Source of the DNA: a virus
Reading direction: 5' to 3' (one strand)
Virus record (IMG/VR): IMGVR_UViG_3300031566_000294
Span: 1 to 27,820 of that record
Length of the DNA stretch: 27,820 nucleotides
The position numbers and the translations under genes were made by a program. Positions 14,876 to 23,138 of the stretch are shown here, piece by piece. The notes under the pieces were generated by a model. It was not told where the DNA came from, did no database searches, and saw only the letters and a program-made list of their open reading frames with translations. Every line of letters begins with the position of its first letter. Positions within the stretch are counted from its first letter, which is position 1.

Positions 14876-16231
14876 TTAAAGTTTTTTAATAAATTTTTTA
14901 ATATTATTTTTATTTAATTCTTTTTTAAACTCGTCCGCAATAGATTTTTTATTATGAATGCACTGTTGTATTCTTTCATCTATTGTATTATTACATATTA
15001 TATCAATATATGTAACTTTATTGGTCTGACCTATTCTATGGTTCCTGTCTTCGGCCTGTATCCTTTCACTATATTTAAAACTATTATTATAAAAAATAAC
15101 AAATGATGATTCATTAAGAGTTAGTCCGTGCCCTCCACAAGATTGTGTTGTGATAAAAAAACGCTTTTCATTTTTAAACTCTTCAATAGATTTCTCTCTA
15201 TCCTTTATATTGAGTTTGCCATAAAATTTTGAAACTTTATACTCACTAAGATAATTAGAAACAGCATTAATATCATATTCATATTTACACCATATTATTA
15301 TTTTTTCTTGGACAGGTATACTTTTAATTATATCATCTAATAAACTTATTCTTTCATGTTTGAAAGAAATTTTTTTATAATTAAGAAAGCCACATGTAAT
15401 TTGTTGTAATCTTGAAAATAATTGAAATATAGTATATGAATCCCAGCTTTCGCAATTTTCCAATGCTTCATTTTTTACCATCTCATACACTTCACGCTGT
15501 TCAGTGGTCAAATTAAAATAAAAAGTTTCGTATAACTTATCAGGCAAATCAACACAGTCCTTTTTGTTAATTTGATATATGTATGGTTTTATTTTTGTTG
15601 CTATCCATTCTACGTTATGAGACTTGACTAACATCCCTGGAAATTTTTCAGAATATTCTAAATGATTAGCAGCAAAAGAATAAAAAGATGAATACCCAAG
15701 TATTTTTGGACTTAGAAATCTAAATTGGGAATATAAATCAACTACACCCTGTGTTATCGGTGTCCCTGTCATTATAAACCTATATTTAGCTTTCATTGAA
15801 ATTTCAGTAATCCATTTTGTTCTTATAGAATTATGGCCCTTAATATATGTTGACTCATCAACTATCACAAAGGTGTCTTTATTTATTAAATTATTCACTG
15901 TTAATATCACTCTTGAAGAATTTGACATTGACTCTATTCCGACGATATAAACAAATGATGCTACGATATTTTTATTATTAGTTTTGCTATCAAACACAAA
16001 AATATTAGTAATATCGCTATGTTTAATAATCTCTTTCTTTATTGTTTCTTTTATTGAAACTGGACAAAAGTAAATAACGTTTGATATTTTATTTTTTCTT
16101 TTACTAATTATTTCCAAAATAGTTCTAGTTTTCCCTGTACCCATTTCCATAAAAAGAGCACCAACTTTAGTAGTCATCATTTTTTTGACGGCTAAGATTT
16201 GGTGCGGCATAAGACTAGTCTTTAAATTCAT
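14876..16231 (-). CDS. SNF2-type superfamily 2 ATPase/helicase
   Basis: 451 aa. Compact two-RecA-domain ATPase: Q-motif-like region LMPHQILAV (7-15), Walker A MGTGKT (30-35), Walker B VDEST (124-128; a DESx box as in phage SNF2 proteins), motif III TGTP (155-158), and motif VI QAEDRNHRIGQ near residue 390, which is strongly SNF2-like. SNF2 proteins translocate on double-stranded DNA and remodel protein-DNA complexes; in phages they may clear roadblocks or aid recombination. The ATG overlaps the upstream gene by 17 nt and has a GAGG site. Confidence 0.9.
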   Translation of the reverse strand: MNLKTSLMPHQILAVKKMMTTKVGALFMEMGTGKTRTILEIISKRKNKISNVIYFCPVSIKETIKKEIIKHSDITNIFVFDSKTNNKNIVASFVYIVGIESMSNSSRVILTVNNLINKDTFVIVDESTYIKGHNSIRTKWITEISMKAKYRFIMTGTPITQGVVDLYSQFRFLSPKILGYSSFYSFAANHLEYSEKFPGMLVKSHNVEWIATKIKPYIYQINKKDCVDLPDKLYETFYFNLTTEQREVYEMVKNEALENCESWDSYTIFQLFSRLQQITCGFLNYKKISFKHERISLLDDIIKSIPVQEKIIIWCKYEYDINAVSNYLSEYKVSKFYGKLNIKDREKSIEEFKNEKRFFITTQSCGGHGLTLNESSFVIFYNNSFKYSERIQAEDRNHRIGQTNKVTYIDIICNNTIDERIQQCIHNKKSIADEFKKELNKNNIKKFIKKL

Positions 16232-16970
16232 TTAAAACCTCAACTTTTAATGGAATCTCCAATTTTTGGTTGCGGTTTAATTGGGGTAATGTTACCTTCG
16301 TTTTTTCTTGTAACAAAACAATTGTAGCAATAGATTCATTTAGTTTTCCTCTTTCAATTAATTTTTCTGCTGTTTGTGAAAACCTAAATTTGTATGTTTC
16401 TGCGAAATCCAATACCTCTTCAAAATGTTCTATTGACACTAAAATCCCAGGTTTGTGATAAACAGAACTAGTGATTTGTTTTGCAGCATCATACATATTG
16501 TCTAAATAATTCCACGATATGTAAAAATAGTTAGGCTTATCGCATAGAATACTTATCCATCTAGTGTGCTCTTGTTTAAAATTTCCATCTACTACTTTTT
16601 TTCTTATTACAGAATTCATAATACGGACAGAAAACCCAGCAAATAAAAGAGAGTGCCCTATTTCAGCTATTCTATCCTCTATATTTTCTGTTTTAAAAGA
16701 TATGTTTTTAACCCAAATTGAGTCCCACCTATAACCATAATCCTTAACTATTTTTTTAAACTTATCGTTTTTTTCTCTAAATGAAATTGTTATAGTTTTT
16801 TTATTTTGTTTTATATCAGCAATAGTTTTAGATATGGGGTTCAAAACCCTCATAACCGCACTAGCTTCTATAGCTGCTTGCAATTCGCATTTAATTATTG
16901 TTAAATCTTTTTCATAACCCATTTCATTGTACTTATTTTCTTTAAATTGTTTCATATTAATAACACCCAT
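16215..16970 (-). CDS. SNF2-associated phage protein
   Basis: 251 aa (or 246 from the ATG at 16955). A central segment YGYRWDSIWVKNI, followed by ENIEDRIAEIGHSLLFAGFSVRI and HTRWI, recalls HARP-like and helicase-accessory sequences that commonly sit next to phage SNF2 genes. The N-terminal part has a helix with CELQAAIEASAVMRV. It overlaps the SNF2 gene by 17 nt, so it may be a separate accessory or DNA-binding subunit of that ATPase. No enzyme motif is visible; the HARP likeness is tentative. Confidence 0.65.
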   Translation of the reverse strand: MGVINMKQFKENKYNEMGYEKDLTIIKCELQAAIEASAVMRVLNPISKTIADIKQNKKTITISFREKNDKFKKIVKDYGYRWDSIWVKNISFKTENIEDRIAEIGHSLLFAGFSVRIMNSVIRKKVVDGNFKQEHTRWISILCDKPNYFYISWNYLDNMYDAAKQITSSVYHKPGILVSIEHFEEVLDFAETYKFRFSQTAEKLIERGKLNESIATIVLLQEKTKVTLPQLNRNQKLEIPLKVEVLNEFKD

Positions 16971-17005
16971 TTATTTTTAATTTTATAATTTTTTATATAA
17001 ACTGG

Positions 17006-17029
17006 TTTGAATATTACGTATTATTCAAA
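17006..17029. promoter_or_regulatory. Near-perfect 24-bp palindrome
   Basis: Arms TTTGAATA and TATTCAAA flank TTACGTAT; one symmetric pair is mismatched. It lies in the gap between the initiator gene and the 251-aa gene, downstream of the promoter candidate at 17074-17102, and is an operator candidate. Confidence 0.45.
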
Positions 17030-17073
17030 AACAAAGCATCAAATCTTTCGCACAGTTAATTATTTAAACTATC

Positions 17074-17102
17074 AGTATACTTGCCTATATGATTTAAGTT
17101 AA
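17074..17102 (-). promoter_or_regulatory. Leftward promoter candidate for the SNF2-helicase operon
   Basis: Minus strand TTAACT (17102-17097), 17-nt spacer, TATACT (17079-17074). It is in the 159-nt gap after the initiator gene. It lacks the TTAAAATA spacer element of the other leftward promoters. Confidence 0.45.
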
Positions 17103-17129
17103 GTGCTCTTAAGAAACGAATTAGATGCA

Positions 17130-18368
17130 TTAAATATAATATCCTTCTTTTTTCAACAAATTTAAAAATTCTGAATCCCACAAATTTTTCGATCTTAAAA
17201 AATGGGACTGTAATGACGCATCGTATTTTTTAAGCTTAAAAAGCACCCCAACATAACCGTTCACACTGCGTTGGTCTGGTAATTTCTTCAATCTCTTTCC
17301 GTATTTTTTATGAAAAATATTGTATAATTTAGCAGCATGAATTATATTGTTCTCGTCTGTTCCAATGATTTTATTTCTATCTTTTCCAGTCACTTTAGCA
17401 AAATGGTATTTGAAATTAAAAGTTGTGTCCGTGAATTCATCAATAATTCTACAAACATACTTATCTAATAATAATTCAACTGTCTTATCAACTGAATTAT
17501 TAGGTAAGTACACAGTTCGAATAATATCAAACCAAGATTTTTCGCCAATTAGCGGGTTATTCTTTTCAAGATTGATATTTTTTTCTGTTCTAATATCAAA
17601 ATCAAAAAATTCATTAAAACCGACTATCAAACCTTGGAATACTTTTTGAGTAATATTGTATCTCGAAATAAAAGATATATATATATCAACAACTGTGTTG
17701 ATTTCATCTGATTCGATATGATTGTTATATCTCAACTTTAGTTTTTTTGCAATTTGCTGTATAGTTTTGTTTTGTTCAACAATTGGCTTGTTTTGTATCA
17801 ATCTGTGTATTCGACAATTAATTTCTTTTGATTCAATTGTTTTAGCCTTCTTGTTCCAATACTTAATTTGTTCAGTCAATTTGTTATTTAATTTTATTTC
17901 ATCACGTTTCAAAACTTTATGATTTGAATTTAACGTTTCGCCAGAAACGTCTATTCTTTCTTTAGAAAGAATAGTATTATTAATATTGTTATTATTATCC
18001 TTTAATATATTAAAGGGGGTATTTAATATATTAAAGGGGGTCGGCGGTGTTAAATTAATGATTTTTATTGTTCTTTTTAATACCTCTTTGCTATCTTTTT
18101 TATAAAATAATTCTGTTTTAATATAACCTTTTTGCTCTAGTCCAGAAATTATTTGAGAGCACCTACTTTTTGATAAATTAAAAAAAGTAGAGAAATAATA
18201 ATTATTTGCAATACACCCATTTTTTAAATGACTAAGCGATTCAATTTCCACAAGAAACACTTTTTCATGTATTGATAGATCTCGATTAAGCCAAACGTCT
18301 TTTTTAATCCAAATCCCTAAAAAATTCCTTTTGTATTCAGGAATTTCATTTTTCAATTCATTTCCCAT
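17130..18368 (-). CDS. Winged-helix replication initiator protein
   Basis: 412 aa. Residues 15-100 form a winged-helix DNA-binding domain of the phage replication-protein kind: GIWIKKDVWLNRDLSIHEKVFL, then GCIANNYYFSTFFNLSKSRCSQIISGLEQKGYI. A low-complexity linker (TPFNIL repeats, then DNNNNINN) leads to a second, helical domain of about 230 aa. It is in the same block as primase and helicase genes, as in phages where the initiator binds repeats inside its own gene. The linker-coding DNA holds two exact direct repeats and several inverted repeats (17933-18041). Role as origin binder and helicase recruiter is inference from fold, position and these repeats. Confidence 0.75.
   Translation of the reverse strand: MGNELKNEIPEYKRNFLGIWIKKDVWLNRDLSIHEKVFLVEIESLSHLKNGCIANNYYFSTFFNLSKSRCSQIISGLEQKGYIKTELFYKKDSKEVLKRTIKIINLTPPTPFNILNTPFNILKDNNNNINNTILSKERIDVSGETLNSNHKVLKRDEIKLNNKLTEQIKYWNKKAKTIESKEINCRIHRLIQNKPIVEQNKTIQQIAKKLKLRYNNHIESDEINTVVDIYISFISRYNITQKVFQGLIVGFNEFFDFDIRTEKNINLEKNNPLIGEKSWFDIIRTVYLPNNSVDKTVELLLDKYVCRIIDEFTDTTFNFKYHFAKVTGKDRNKIIGTDENNIIHAAKLYNIFHKKYGKRLKKLPDQRSVNGYVGVLFKLKKYDASLQSHFLRSKNLWDSEFLNLLKKEGYYI
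17933..18041. other. Origin-like cluster of direct and inverted repeats in the initiator gene
   Basis: Two identical 20-mers TTTAATATATTAAAGGGGGT at 18001-18020 and 18022-18041 (period 21 bp, two helical turns), each with the palindrome TTTAATATATTAAA. Next to them are an AT-only stretch (17973-17998), an 11-bp-stem inverted repeat with arm CTATTCTTTCT at 17951-17974, and a 7-bp stem ACGTTTC/GAAACGT at 17933-17950. Iteron-like repeats with an AT-rich segment fit a replication origin. Confidence 0.5.
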
Positions 18369-18386
18369 TATTTACGACCTCAATTT

Positions 18387-18857
18387 TTAAATATATTTCT
18401 GCAAAATATCTTTTACTTCATTCCATTTTTCTTTATTATTATCAACCATCGACTCGATAAATAACCAAAGATGCGAATAACCTGTTTCAATACTAATATC
18501 ATTTTCAATTATGAACATTTCAGTTAAAGATTCAAAATGAACAGTCCCTTTCTTGACATCTTTTATTGTTTTAATATCTTCTTTATCATATGATGTTTTT
18601 TTAATTTTACTTTTCAAATGGATTAAAAATAAATCAGAAATATCCATAAAAAATTCTTTATAATCCTTGATTTTTTGAGTTCTTAGCGCCCATACAGCGA
18701 ATTCAATTCCGTTAGTTTCTAAAATTGTTTTAAAATCAACTTCTGTTGATAGTTTTTTAGTTTTTAATGTTTTTGTGAGTAGATCCCATCCAGTATTACT
18801 ATATTTTTTAATACCGGATGGGTTATGCTTTAGAATTTCACTTAAAGTTGTTTTCAT
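18387..18857 (-). CDS. Hypothetical protein between primase and initiator
   Basis: 156 aa, helical, with an AAAAGGAA site before the ATG at 18857. It has segments GIEFAVWALRTQKIKDYKEF and GYSHLWLFIESMVDNNKEKW. No recognised motif. Placement in a run of replication genes suggests a loader or accessory, but nothing in the sequence shows it. A 7+5-bp stem (18785-18822) lies close to the 5' end of the gene. Confidence 0.6.
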   Translation of the reverse strand: MKTTLSEILKHNPSGIKKYSNTGWDLLTKTLKTKKLSTEVDFKTILETNGIEFAVWALRTQKIKDYKEFFMDISDLFLIHLKSKIKKTSYDKEDIKTIKDVKKGTVHFESLTEMFIIENDISIETGYSHLWLFIESMVDNNKEKWNEVKDILQKYI

Positions 18858-18869
18858 TTCATTTTCCTT

Positions 18870-19766
18870 TTATTTTAAGTCTAATTTTATTAATAACTCA
18901 TTTACTTCTTTTGTAGTCAAATCAGCAGGATCGCCTTGTTGTAAAATAACTAATTCTACATCATCAATAATACCAGATAGTAATTCTGCTGTTCTGTATC
19001 CAGCGTTAATCGCATCACTATCAGGAATGATAATTGCTCTAGTGACTTCTTTTTTAAGTAACATAACGACTTGGTTTTTTGTCATTACTTTACCGAATGT
19101 AGATATGGAATTTTCTCCTATTCTCCAAACATCTGTAACACCTTCACATATGATTACCTCAGATTTTATACTATCAGCGCCATATAAACAACTATTAATT
19201 GGCATAATAGATTTTTTGTTAGACGCAAACAAATATGGAACATCTGCTTTGTTCGACGCATCACATGCAACAAAATTAACTACTTGATTATCAACTATGA
19301 CTGGTGCAATTATTCTGAACTTGTATTTCCCAACAGTGTGAACTGATTGTAATTTCCAACGTTTAATAAGTTCGTGTGGATTAAAATTCCTATTTTTTAA
19401 GTAATTTAAATGAATATTAAGAAACTTTTCAGAACATTCCGGAGGTAACACTTTACCTATATATTTTTTTATCTCAATTTCTTTTACATATGAAACATTT
19501 TCATAGTCATATTTTTTTGCAATATTCTTCGCTTCGTAATAAGAACAGTTTTCAATTTTTTTAACTAAATTTATAAAATTCCCATTTTCACTGCATAACC
19601 AACATGTAAAATAACCGTTTGTTTTATTTATGCCAAGATGTTCAGCATGGTCGCCGCAAAAAAGACAGCTTATCCCAATCCACCCATCAGAAATATTTTT
19701 ACCATCTGTTTTATATTCGATTTCTTTATCTTTTAAATAATTTTCCACATCCATGATTAGATCCAT
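18870..19766 (-). CDS. DnaG-type DNA primase
   Basis: 298 aa; alternative start at 19754, just after the helicase stop. The N-terminal zinc-binding domain has CLFCGDH (34-40) with the second pair CWLC (55-58) and HLGINKTNGYF. The TOPRIM domain has VIICEGVTD with Glu208, then IIPDSD (247-251) and QQGDPAD (277-282). These are the acidic residues that bind the catalytic Mg2+. At under 300 aa it lacks the DnaB-binding C-terminal domain of bacterial DnaG (about 600 aa), a common phage short form. It makes RNA primers for the DnaE polymerase. Confidence 0.92.
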   Translation of the reverse strand: MDLIMDVENYLKDKEIEYKTDGKNISDGWIGISCLFCGDHAEHLGINKTNGYFTCWLCSENGNFINLVKKIENCSYYEAKNIAKKYDYENVSYVKEIEIKKYIGKVLPPECSEKFLNIHLNYLKNRNFNPHELIKRWKLQSVHTVGKYKFRIIAPVIVDNQVVNFVACDASNKADVPYLFASNKKSIMPINSCLYGADSIKSEVIICEGVTDVWRIGENSISTFGKVMTKNQVVMLLKKEVTRAIIIPDSDAINAGYRTAELLSGIIDDVELVILQQGDPADLTTKEVNELLIKLDLK

Positions 19767-21112
19767 TTTTCATCTAAATAAATTGATAACCTCTCGCAAA
19801 AATGTTGAGATAAATATTTATATTTATCAACAAAATCAATGATTTCAACAGAAGTTTTACCTTCAGATATTCTTGTTGTTCTTCCAATAGTTTGTAACAC
19901 CTGAATCGCTGATTTCCCACTCATAGCAAAAATTAAAGAATTTAAACTTTTGATATTTATTCCTTCTCTCCAAATTGCTGTAGCAATTACTACCTTTATC
20001 TCTTTATTTTCAAATGAATCTTTTACTTTTTCCCTAACATCCGTGTCCGTACTTCCTTGTATGAAAAGAAAGTTATCGGCATATTCGCTAAATTTTTCAC
20101 ACACAATTTCAATGATATTTTCACCGTGTTTAATGTCTTTGACCATAATTAAACAGGTCATATTATTATCAATTTGCCTTATTGCATTTTTAACTATCAG
20201 TGTGTTTCTAATTTTAGACTCAACAACGGCCTCCCTATAAATATCCGGGTATTTAAATAGTTTCCCCACAGAATCTTGAAAAGGAACATTAACAAGAGTT
20301 ATTTTTGGTTTAACAAAAATACCTTTTTTTATTCCATCCTGAATTGTTACATTCCCAATCATTGGCCCCAATAATCCCTCCATTGATAATATTTTTTCTC
20401 TACCACTTGGCATTGTTGCGGTGAGTCCAATTTTTATCGGTGATAGCATATTTTGTAAAATTTTACCGTAATTTGATGTTTTGGACGTGACATGATGGGC
20501 TTCATCGATTATTGTTAAGTCAAAATGGGTGTCGTATTTATCAGAATCAATATTTGCTAAGCTTTTATCTATAGCCAAAGTTATTCCGTCTTTTATTTCT
20601 TTTGACCCGTTTTTCCCGCCAATAAAATTACATTCAAAACCAAATTTTATTAGCTCGGCTCTCATTTGTTCTAGAATGGAGATTGAGTGGCAAAGAAAAA
20701 GTATATTGTCATTGGGGTAACAACTCATAATACCCATCGCTAATATACTTTTCCCCGTTCCGGTTGCTGAGACAATTATTCCCCTTTGATTTTTTATAGC
20801 TGCCTCTATAAGTGTTATTTGATCATCTCTAAATGTTATTCCTTTTAAGTTTGGTTTGAATTTTGGTTCAAAACGTTCAAGATTATCTGTATTTATCTCT
20901 CCCGTATAAATTTTTTTGACTCTTGGTAGTAATCCGGTCAAAAAAATACCTGTCCTCCCATCAATAAAATATGCTTCAGCTTCAATTTGTTTTTTACCAA
21001 AATTACTTTTTTTCCAAAATGTTTTTTTATATGACAGCACTTTTTTTAATTCTAAAATTGTTTTCTTATCTGTTGCCTGACTGTGTACAGAATCGAGAAC
21101 ATTAACCCCCAT
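19757..21112 (-). CDS. DEAH-box superfamily 2 helicase (UvsW/RecG-like role)
   Basis: 451 aa. Motifs: ATGTGKS (116-122), DEAH (203-206), TAT (231-233), IATAIWREGI, and motif VI QTIGRTTR. The first 100 residues, before FRDDQ, look like a small N-terminal domain as in T4 UvsW. UvsW-like helicases unwind R-loops and branched DNA and help switch from origin- to recombination-primed replication (family knowledge). The start has a GGGGA site. It ends within the start of the primase gene, so the two are translated together. Confidence 0.9.
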   Translation of the reverse strand: MGVNVLDSVHSQATDKKTILELKKVLSYKKTFWKKSNFGKKQIEAEAYFIDGRTGIFLTGLLPRVKKIYTGEINTDNLERFEPKFKPNLKGITFRDDQITLIEAAIKNQRGIIVSATGTGKSILAMGIMSCYPNDNILFLCHSISILEQMRAELIKFGFECNFIGGKNGSKEIKDGITLAIDKSLANIDSDKYDTHFDLTIIDEAHHVTSKTSNYGKILQNMLSPIKIGLTATMPSGREKILSMEGLLGPMIGNVTIQDGIKKGIFVKPKITLVNVPFQDSVGKLFKYPDIYREAVVESKIRNTLIVKNAIRQIDNNMTCLIMVKDIKHGENIIEIVCEKFSEYADNFLFIQGSTDTDVREKVKDSFENKEIKVVIATAIWREGINIKSLNSLIFAMSGKSAIQVLQTIGRTTRISEGKTSVEIIDFVDKYKYLSQHFCERLSIYLDEKWI

Positions 21113-21127
21113 GATATTTCCCCTTTT

Positions 21128-21670
21128 TTATTCAAAATTTTTTACAAATTTTTTCAATTCTCTATCTATTTTTGAAAACTTGTCAAATCCAAATCTTTTT
21201 TTAATATATTTTTTAATCTTGGAGTATTGAAAAACTTTTGTAACTGGTGAAGTTAGTGTGCTAATAACTTCATACGGGCCGTTTAAAATTATATTTATAA
21301 CGTCTTTTGCTTCAATTGATAATTTTTCAAATGCATCAACTTTCGAAACTGCATTATACTGCGAATTCCTAACTTTACAAGCTTCACGAAAAAAAATATA
21401 AAGCCCAACACTACCATCAAAAGAGTCGAATGTGTTTTTATTTACTTTATTTTCTAGCCGTATCATATTCTTATAATGCCCAGACAAGCACATATAAAAA
21501 TAAGTTGAAAATTTACATTTATCGGGATCAAATGTTTGACAACATTTCGCAAATATCAAATTGCCTTCGGAAAACAAGTCTTCTTGTTCGAAATTTGAAC
21601 GCAGTGAGTATGCCCATGAAAGTTTAGTAATTATTCTTTTGTAGTTGTCATATTTTATTTCGTTATTCAT
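21128..21670 (-). CDS. Phage RNA polymerase sigma-like factor
   Basis: 180 aa from the ATG at 21670, which has a GAGGA site and overlaps the upstream 46-aa gene by 8 nt; a longer reading with 16 more residues lacks support. Residues 21-71 match sigma70 region 2: QEDLFSEGNLIFAKCCQTFDPDKCKFSTYFYM, the segment that binds core enzyme and the -10 element. The C-terminal half (LSIEAKDVINIIL, then IKKYIKKRFGFDKF) could be a diverged region 4 but has no clear helix-turn-helix. It is placed among early leftward genes, so it might direct host polymerase to middle or late promoters, such as the shared-motif promoters found here. That link is inference. Confidence 0.75.
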   Translation of the reverse strand: MNNEIKYDNYKRIITKLSWAYSLRSNFEQEDLFSEGNLIFAKCCQTFDPDKCKFSTYFYMCLSGHYKNMIRLENKVNKNTFDSFDGSVGLYIFFREACKVRNSQYNAVSKVDAFEKLSIEAKDVINIILNGPYEVISTLTSPVTKVFQYSKIKKYIKKRFGFDKFSKIDRELKKFVKNFE

Positions 21671-21803
21671 CTTTAAAATCCTCTTCATTTTCGTCTTCAA
21701 TCTCGTCATCGCTTGCAAAACAATTACATGAATCGTCTTTTACTATTTTACGATATAAACAATCACCTTCATAATTTTCATATATACACCCGCATTGACA
21801 CAT
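21663..21803 (-). CDS. 46-aa Cys-rich, acidic-tailed small protein
   Basis: ATG at 21803 to TAA at 21663, overlapping the sigma-like gene by 8 nt. Begins MCQCGCIYENYEGDC, contains SCNCF, and ends with a strongly acidic tail (DDEIEDENEEDF). Six Cys in pairs suggest a small metal-binding knot. Its ribosome site is a run of nine G. No family is recognised. Coupling to the sigma gene raises the idea that it modulates it. Confidence 0.55.
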   Translation of the reverse strand: MCQCGCIYENYEGDCLYRKIVKDDSCNCFASDDEIEDENEEDFKDE

Positions 21804-21811
21804 AAGAAAAT

Positions 21812-21820
21812 CCCCCCCCC
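21812..21820 (-). promoter_or_regulatory. G9 homopolymer used as ribosome binding site
   Basis: Nine consecutive G (minus strand) directly after the TAA of the winged-helix gene and 8 nt before the ATG of the 46-aa gene. Such runs are rare in this AT-rich sequence and slip easily, so length changes could tune translation of the 46-aa protein and the coupled sigma-like gene. Confidence 0.5.
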
Positions 21821-22069
21821 TTATCTATTAAGCCAATTCTTTATAACGTCTTTCCAATTTACTAGGATCGGGCCAGATTTAAATTGTATGCTTCCGATGA
21901 TATCGTTTTTATATAGAAACCGCAGCATCATCGAAGTATACCCAGTCAAAAGCGAAGCTATTGAAATCGGAAGCCAATCACAATTTTCAGGAGCTTCTGA
22001 GACTTCTTTTACTTTATATTCCAATTTAGCGTCATAGTTTAGCCCTCTTTTTTTTCTTTCGATTTTCAT
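21821..22069 (-). CDS. Small winged-helix DNA-binding protein (excisionase/MerR-like)
   Basis: 82 aa. After a basic start (MKIERKKRGLNY), residues 33-79 read as a MerR/excisionase-type HTH: LPISIASLLTGYTSMMLRFLYKN, then SIQFKSGPILVNWKDVIKNW, with turn and wing in the expected places. A good GGGAGAG site precedes the ATG. Probable transcription regulator or recombination directionality-type protein; no integrase is in the window, so regulator is more likely. Confidence 0.65.
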   Translation of the reverse strand: MKIERKKRGLNYDAKLEYKVKEVSEAPENCDWLPISIASLLTGYTSMMLRFLYKNDIIGSIQFKSGPILVNWKDVIKNWLNR

Positions 22070-22129
22070 TTTTTACTCTCCCTTTAATTAATTTTTATTT
22101 ATTAAGAATTACTTATATTACATCTTCTC

Positions 22130-22191
22130 TGTCAATTTTCTTGTGCAGCTTCTTTGATGAATTTGATAATTTTTTGGTTCAAAATGCTCAC
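22130..22191 (-). other. Possible 19-aa ORF and isolated TTGACA box in the 139-nt gap
   Basis: A GTG at 22191 opens a 19-codon frame (SILNQKIIKFIKEAAQEN after the first residue) with an AGG about 9 nt upstream; TGA is at 22134-22132. A perfect minus-strand TTGACA lies at 22135-22130 but no good -10 follows at 16-18 nt. Both signals are weak; I give the gap no firm function. Confidence 0.25.
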
Positions 22192-22208
22192 TAATACAAC
22201 CTGAGATT

Positions 22209-22643
22209 TTACCACAACTTCCTGAATCTTACTTTGCCACCGCTGTAAATATCACGCTCAGTTGCTATTTTTACAGCTTCAATTGCTGTTGCTCCAGCGT
22301 CCATTGCACCGATAGCTAATTCATTCCCACTACCAACAGAATAATGACTTTTAATATCCCATTCCTCTATAAGTCCTGTCTTATACTCACTTACTACAAA
22401 TGTGCATATTTCTTTTACACCTTTATTTATTACAACTGCTCCAACTTCTCTATGCCATCTTTGCGGCTTGAGATTCCCAAAAAATATTTGTGCCAATTCA
22501 TCAAAATAGGGCACTTCACCATAAAATACAAATATGATCCCTTTGATTTTTTTGATTTTGTTGAAATCATATTTTTTCAAGTTGGCTTTTGTGCCTTGCG
22601 AATCGCACGCTATAATGCCATCTTTATAAGCTATCGTCGTCAT
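22209..22643 (-). CDS. Proteasome/HslV-like Ntn-hydrolase peptidase
   Basis: 144 aa from the ATG at 22643 (AAGGAG site); a longer start adding 9 residues is unlikely because removal of Met from MTTIAYKDG exposes an N-terminal Thr, the nucleophile of this family. The TTI start, IIACDSQ (9-15), a Lys-rich segment in the place of Lys33, and a late GSGNELAIGAMDAG-TAIEAVKIATERD match the HslV/20S beta fold. HslV is about 175 aa, so it is slightly short. No HslU-type ATPase is in the window. Phage versions may trim capsid or tail proteins or act with a host unfoldase; that is inference. Confidence 0.85.
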   Translation of the reverse strand: MTTIAYKDGIIACDSQGTKANLKKYDFNKIKKIKGIIFVFYGEVPYFDELAQIFFGNLKPQRWHREVGAVVINKGVKEICTFVVSEYKTGLIEEWDIKSHYSVGSGNELAIGAMDAGATAIEAVKIATERDIYSGGKVRFRKLW

Positions 22644-22659
22644 TTTGTTCTCCTTTTTT

Positions 22660-23115
22660 TTAAAATTCACTTTTTAAAATATCTTGCCATTTACTATTTA
22701 TATCTTCCCAAAATATGCGCTCATTTTCTTGTAAATATGGGAACGCACCAGTTATATAATATTTATCTGTGACAGTCCACTCATATTGCCTGTCAGATTT
22801 TTTACAGAAGTTCCGATAGCCTTTTACTTTAAAAAAATATAAGTAAACGATATTTTCACTTCTCAGAAATTCAAAAAATCTCTGCATTTTTGGCCTGTTT
22901 TTATAATTCTTGATGAATTCGAATGCTGAAGAGTCTTCTTTAAACTTGTTATGGAATAACTCCCCTTCCAATCTTGCCCTTACAGCTTCAATTTTTGTTT
23001 TATAACTCCCAATATGGTTATTTTTACCATCTAACCATATCTGCGCTCTCCAGCGCCCCCTTTTTTTGCTAAAGAACACACCCGTCGTTTTTTGATAGTT
23101 AATAAGACTTGCCAT
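22660..23115 (-). CDS. AP2-domain DNA-binding protein
   Basis: 151 aa. Residues 11-51 form an AP2/ERF domain: TGVFFSKKRGRWRAQIWLDG followed by NNHIGSYKTKIEAVRARLEGE, with the conserved Gly-Val, Trp-Arg-Ala and Gly-x-Tyr positions. In phages such domains usually belong to HNH homing endonucleases, but no HNH motif follows. The remaining 90 aa (FFEFLRSENIVYLYF, YITGAFPYLQENERIFW) are unrecognised. It has an AAAGGAGAAAGAG site. It is either a free regulator or a decayed endonuclease. Confidence 0.75.
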   Translation of the reverse strand: MASLINYQKTTGVFFSKKRGRWRAQIWLDGKNNHIGSYKTKIEAVRARLEGELFHNKFKEDSSAFEFIKNYKNRPKMQRFFEFLRSENIVYLYFFKVKGYRNFCKKSDRQYEWTVTDKYYITGAFPYLQENERIFWEDINSKWQDILKSEF

Positions 23116-23138
23116 CTCTTTCTCCTTTTGTTTTTTAT

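Noticed and set aside
18775-19287. 170-aa rightward open frame
   Set aside because: It lies antisense over the end of the primase gene (18870-19766) and the start of the 156-aa gene. It has hydrophobic, Ser-rich antisense-type composition and no ribosome site.
22344-22772. 142-aa rightward open frame rich in Tyr and Phe
   Set aside because: Antisense to the well-supported HslV-like and AP2 genes; composition is typical of reverse-strand reading of AT-rich genes.
22660-23115. HNH homing endonuclease
   Set aside because: Only the AP2 domain is visible; no HNH His-Asn-His pattern follows.
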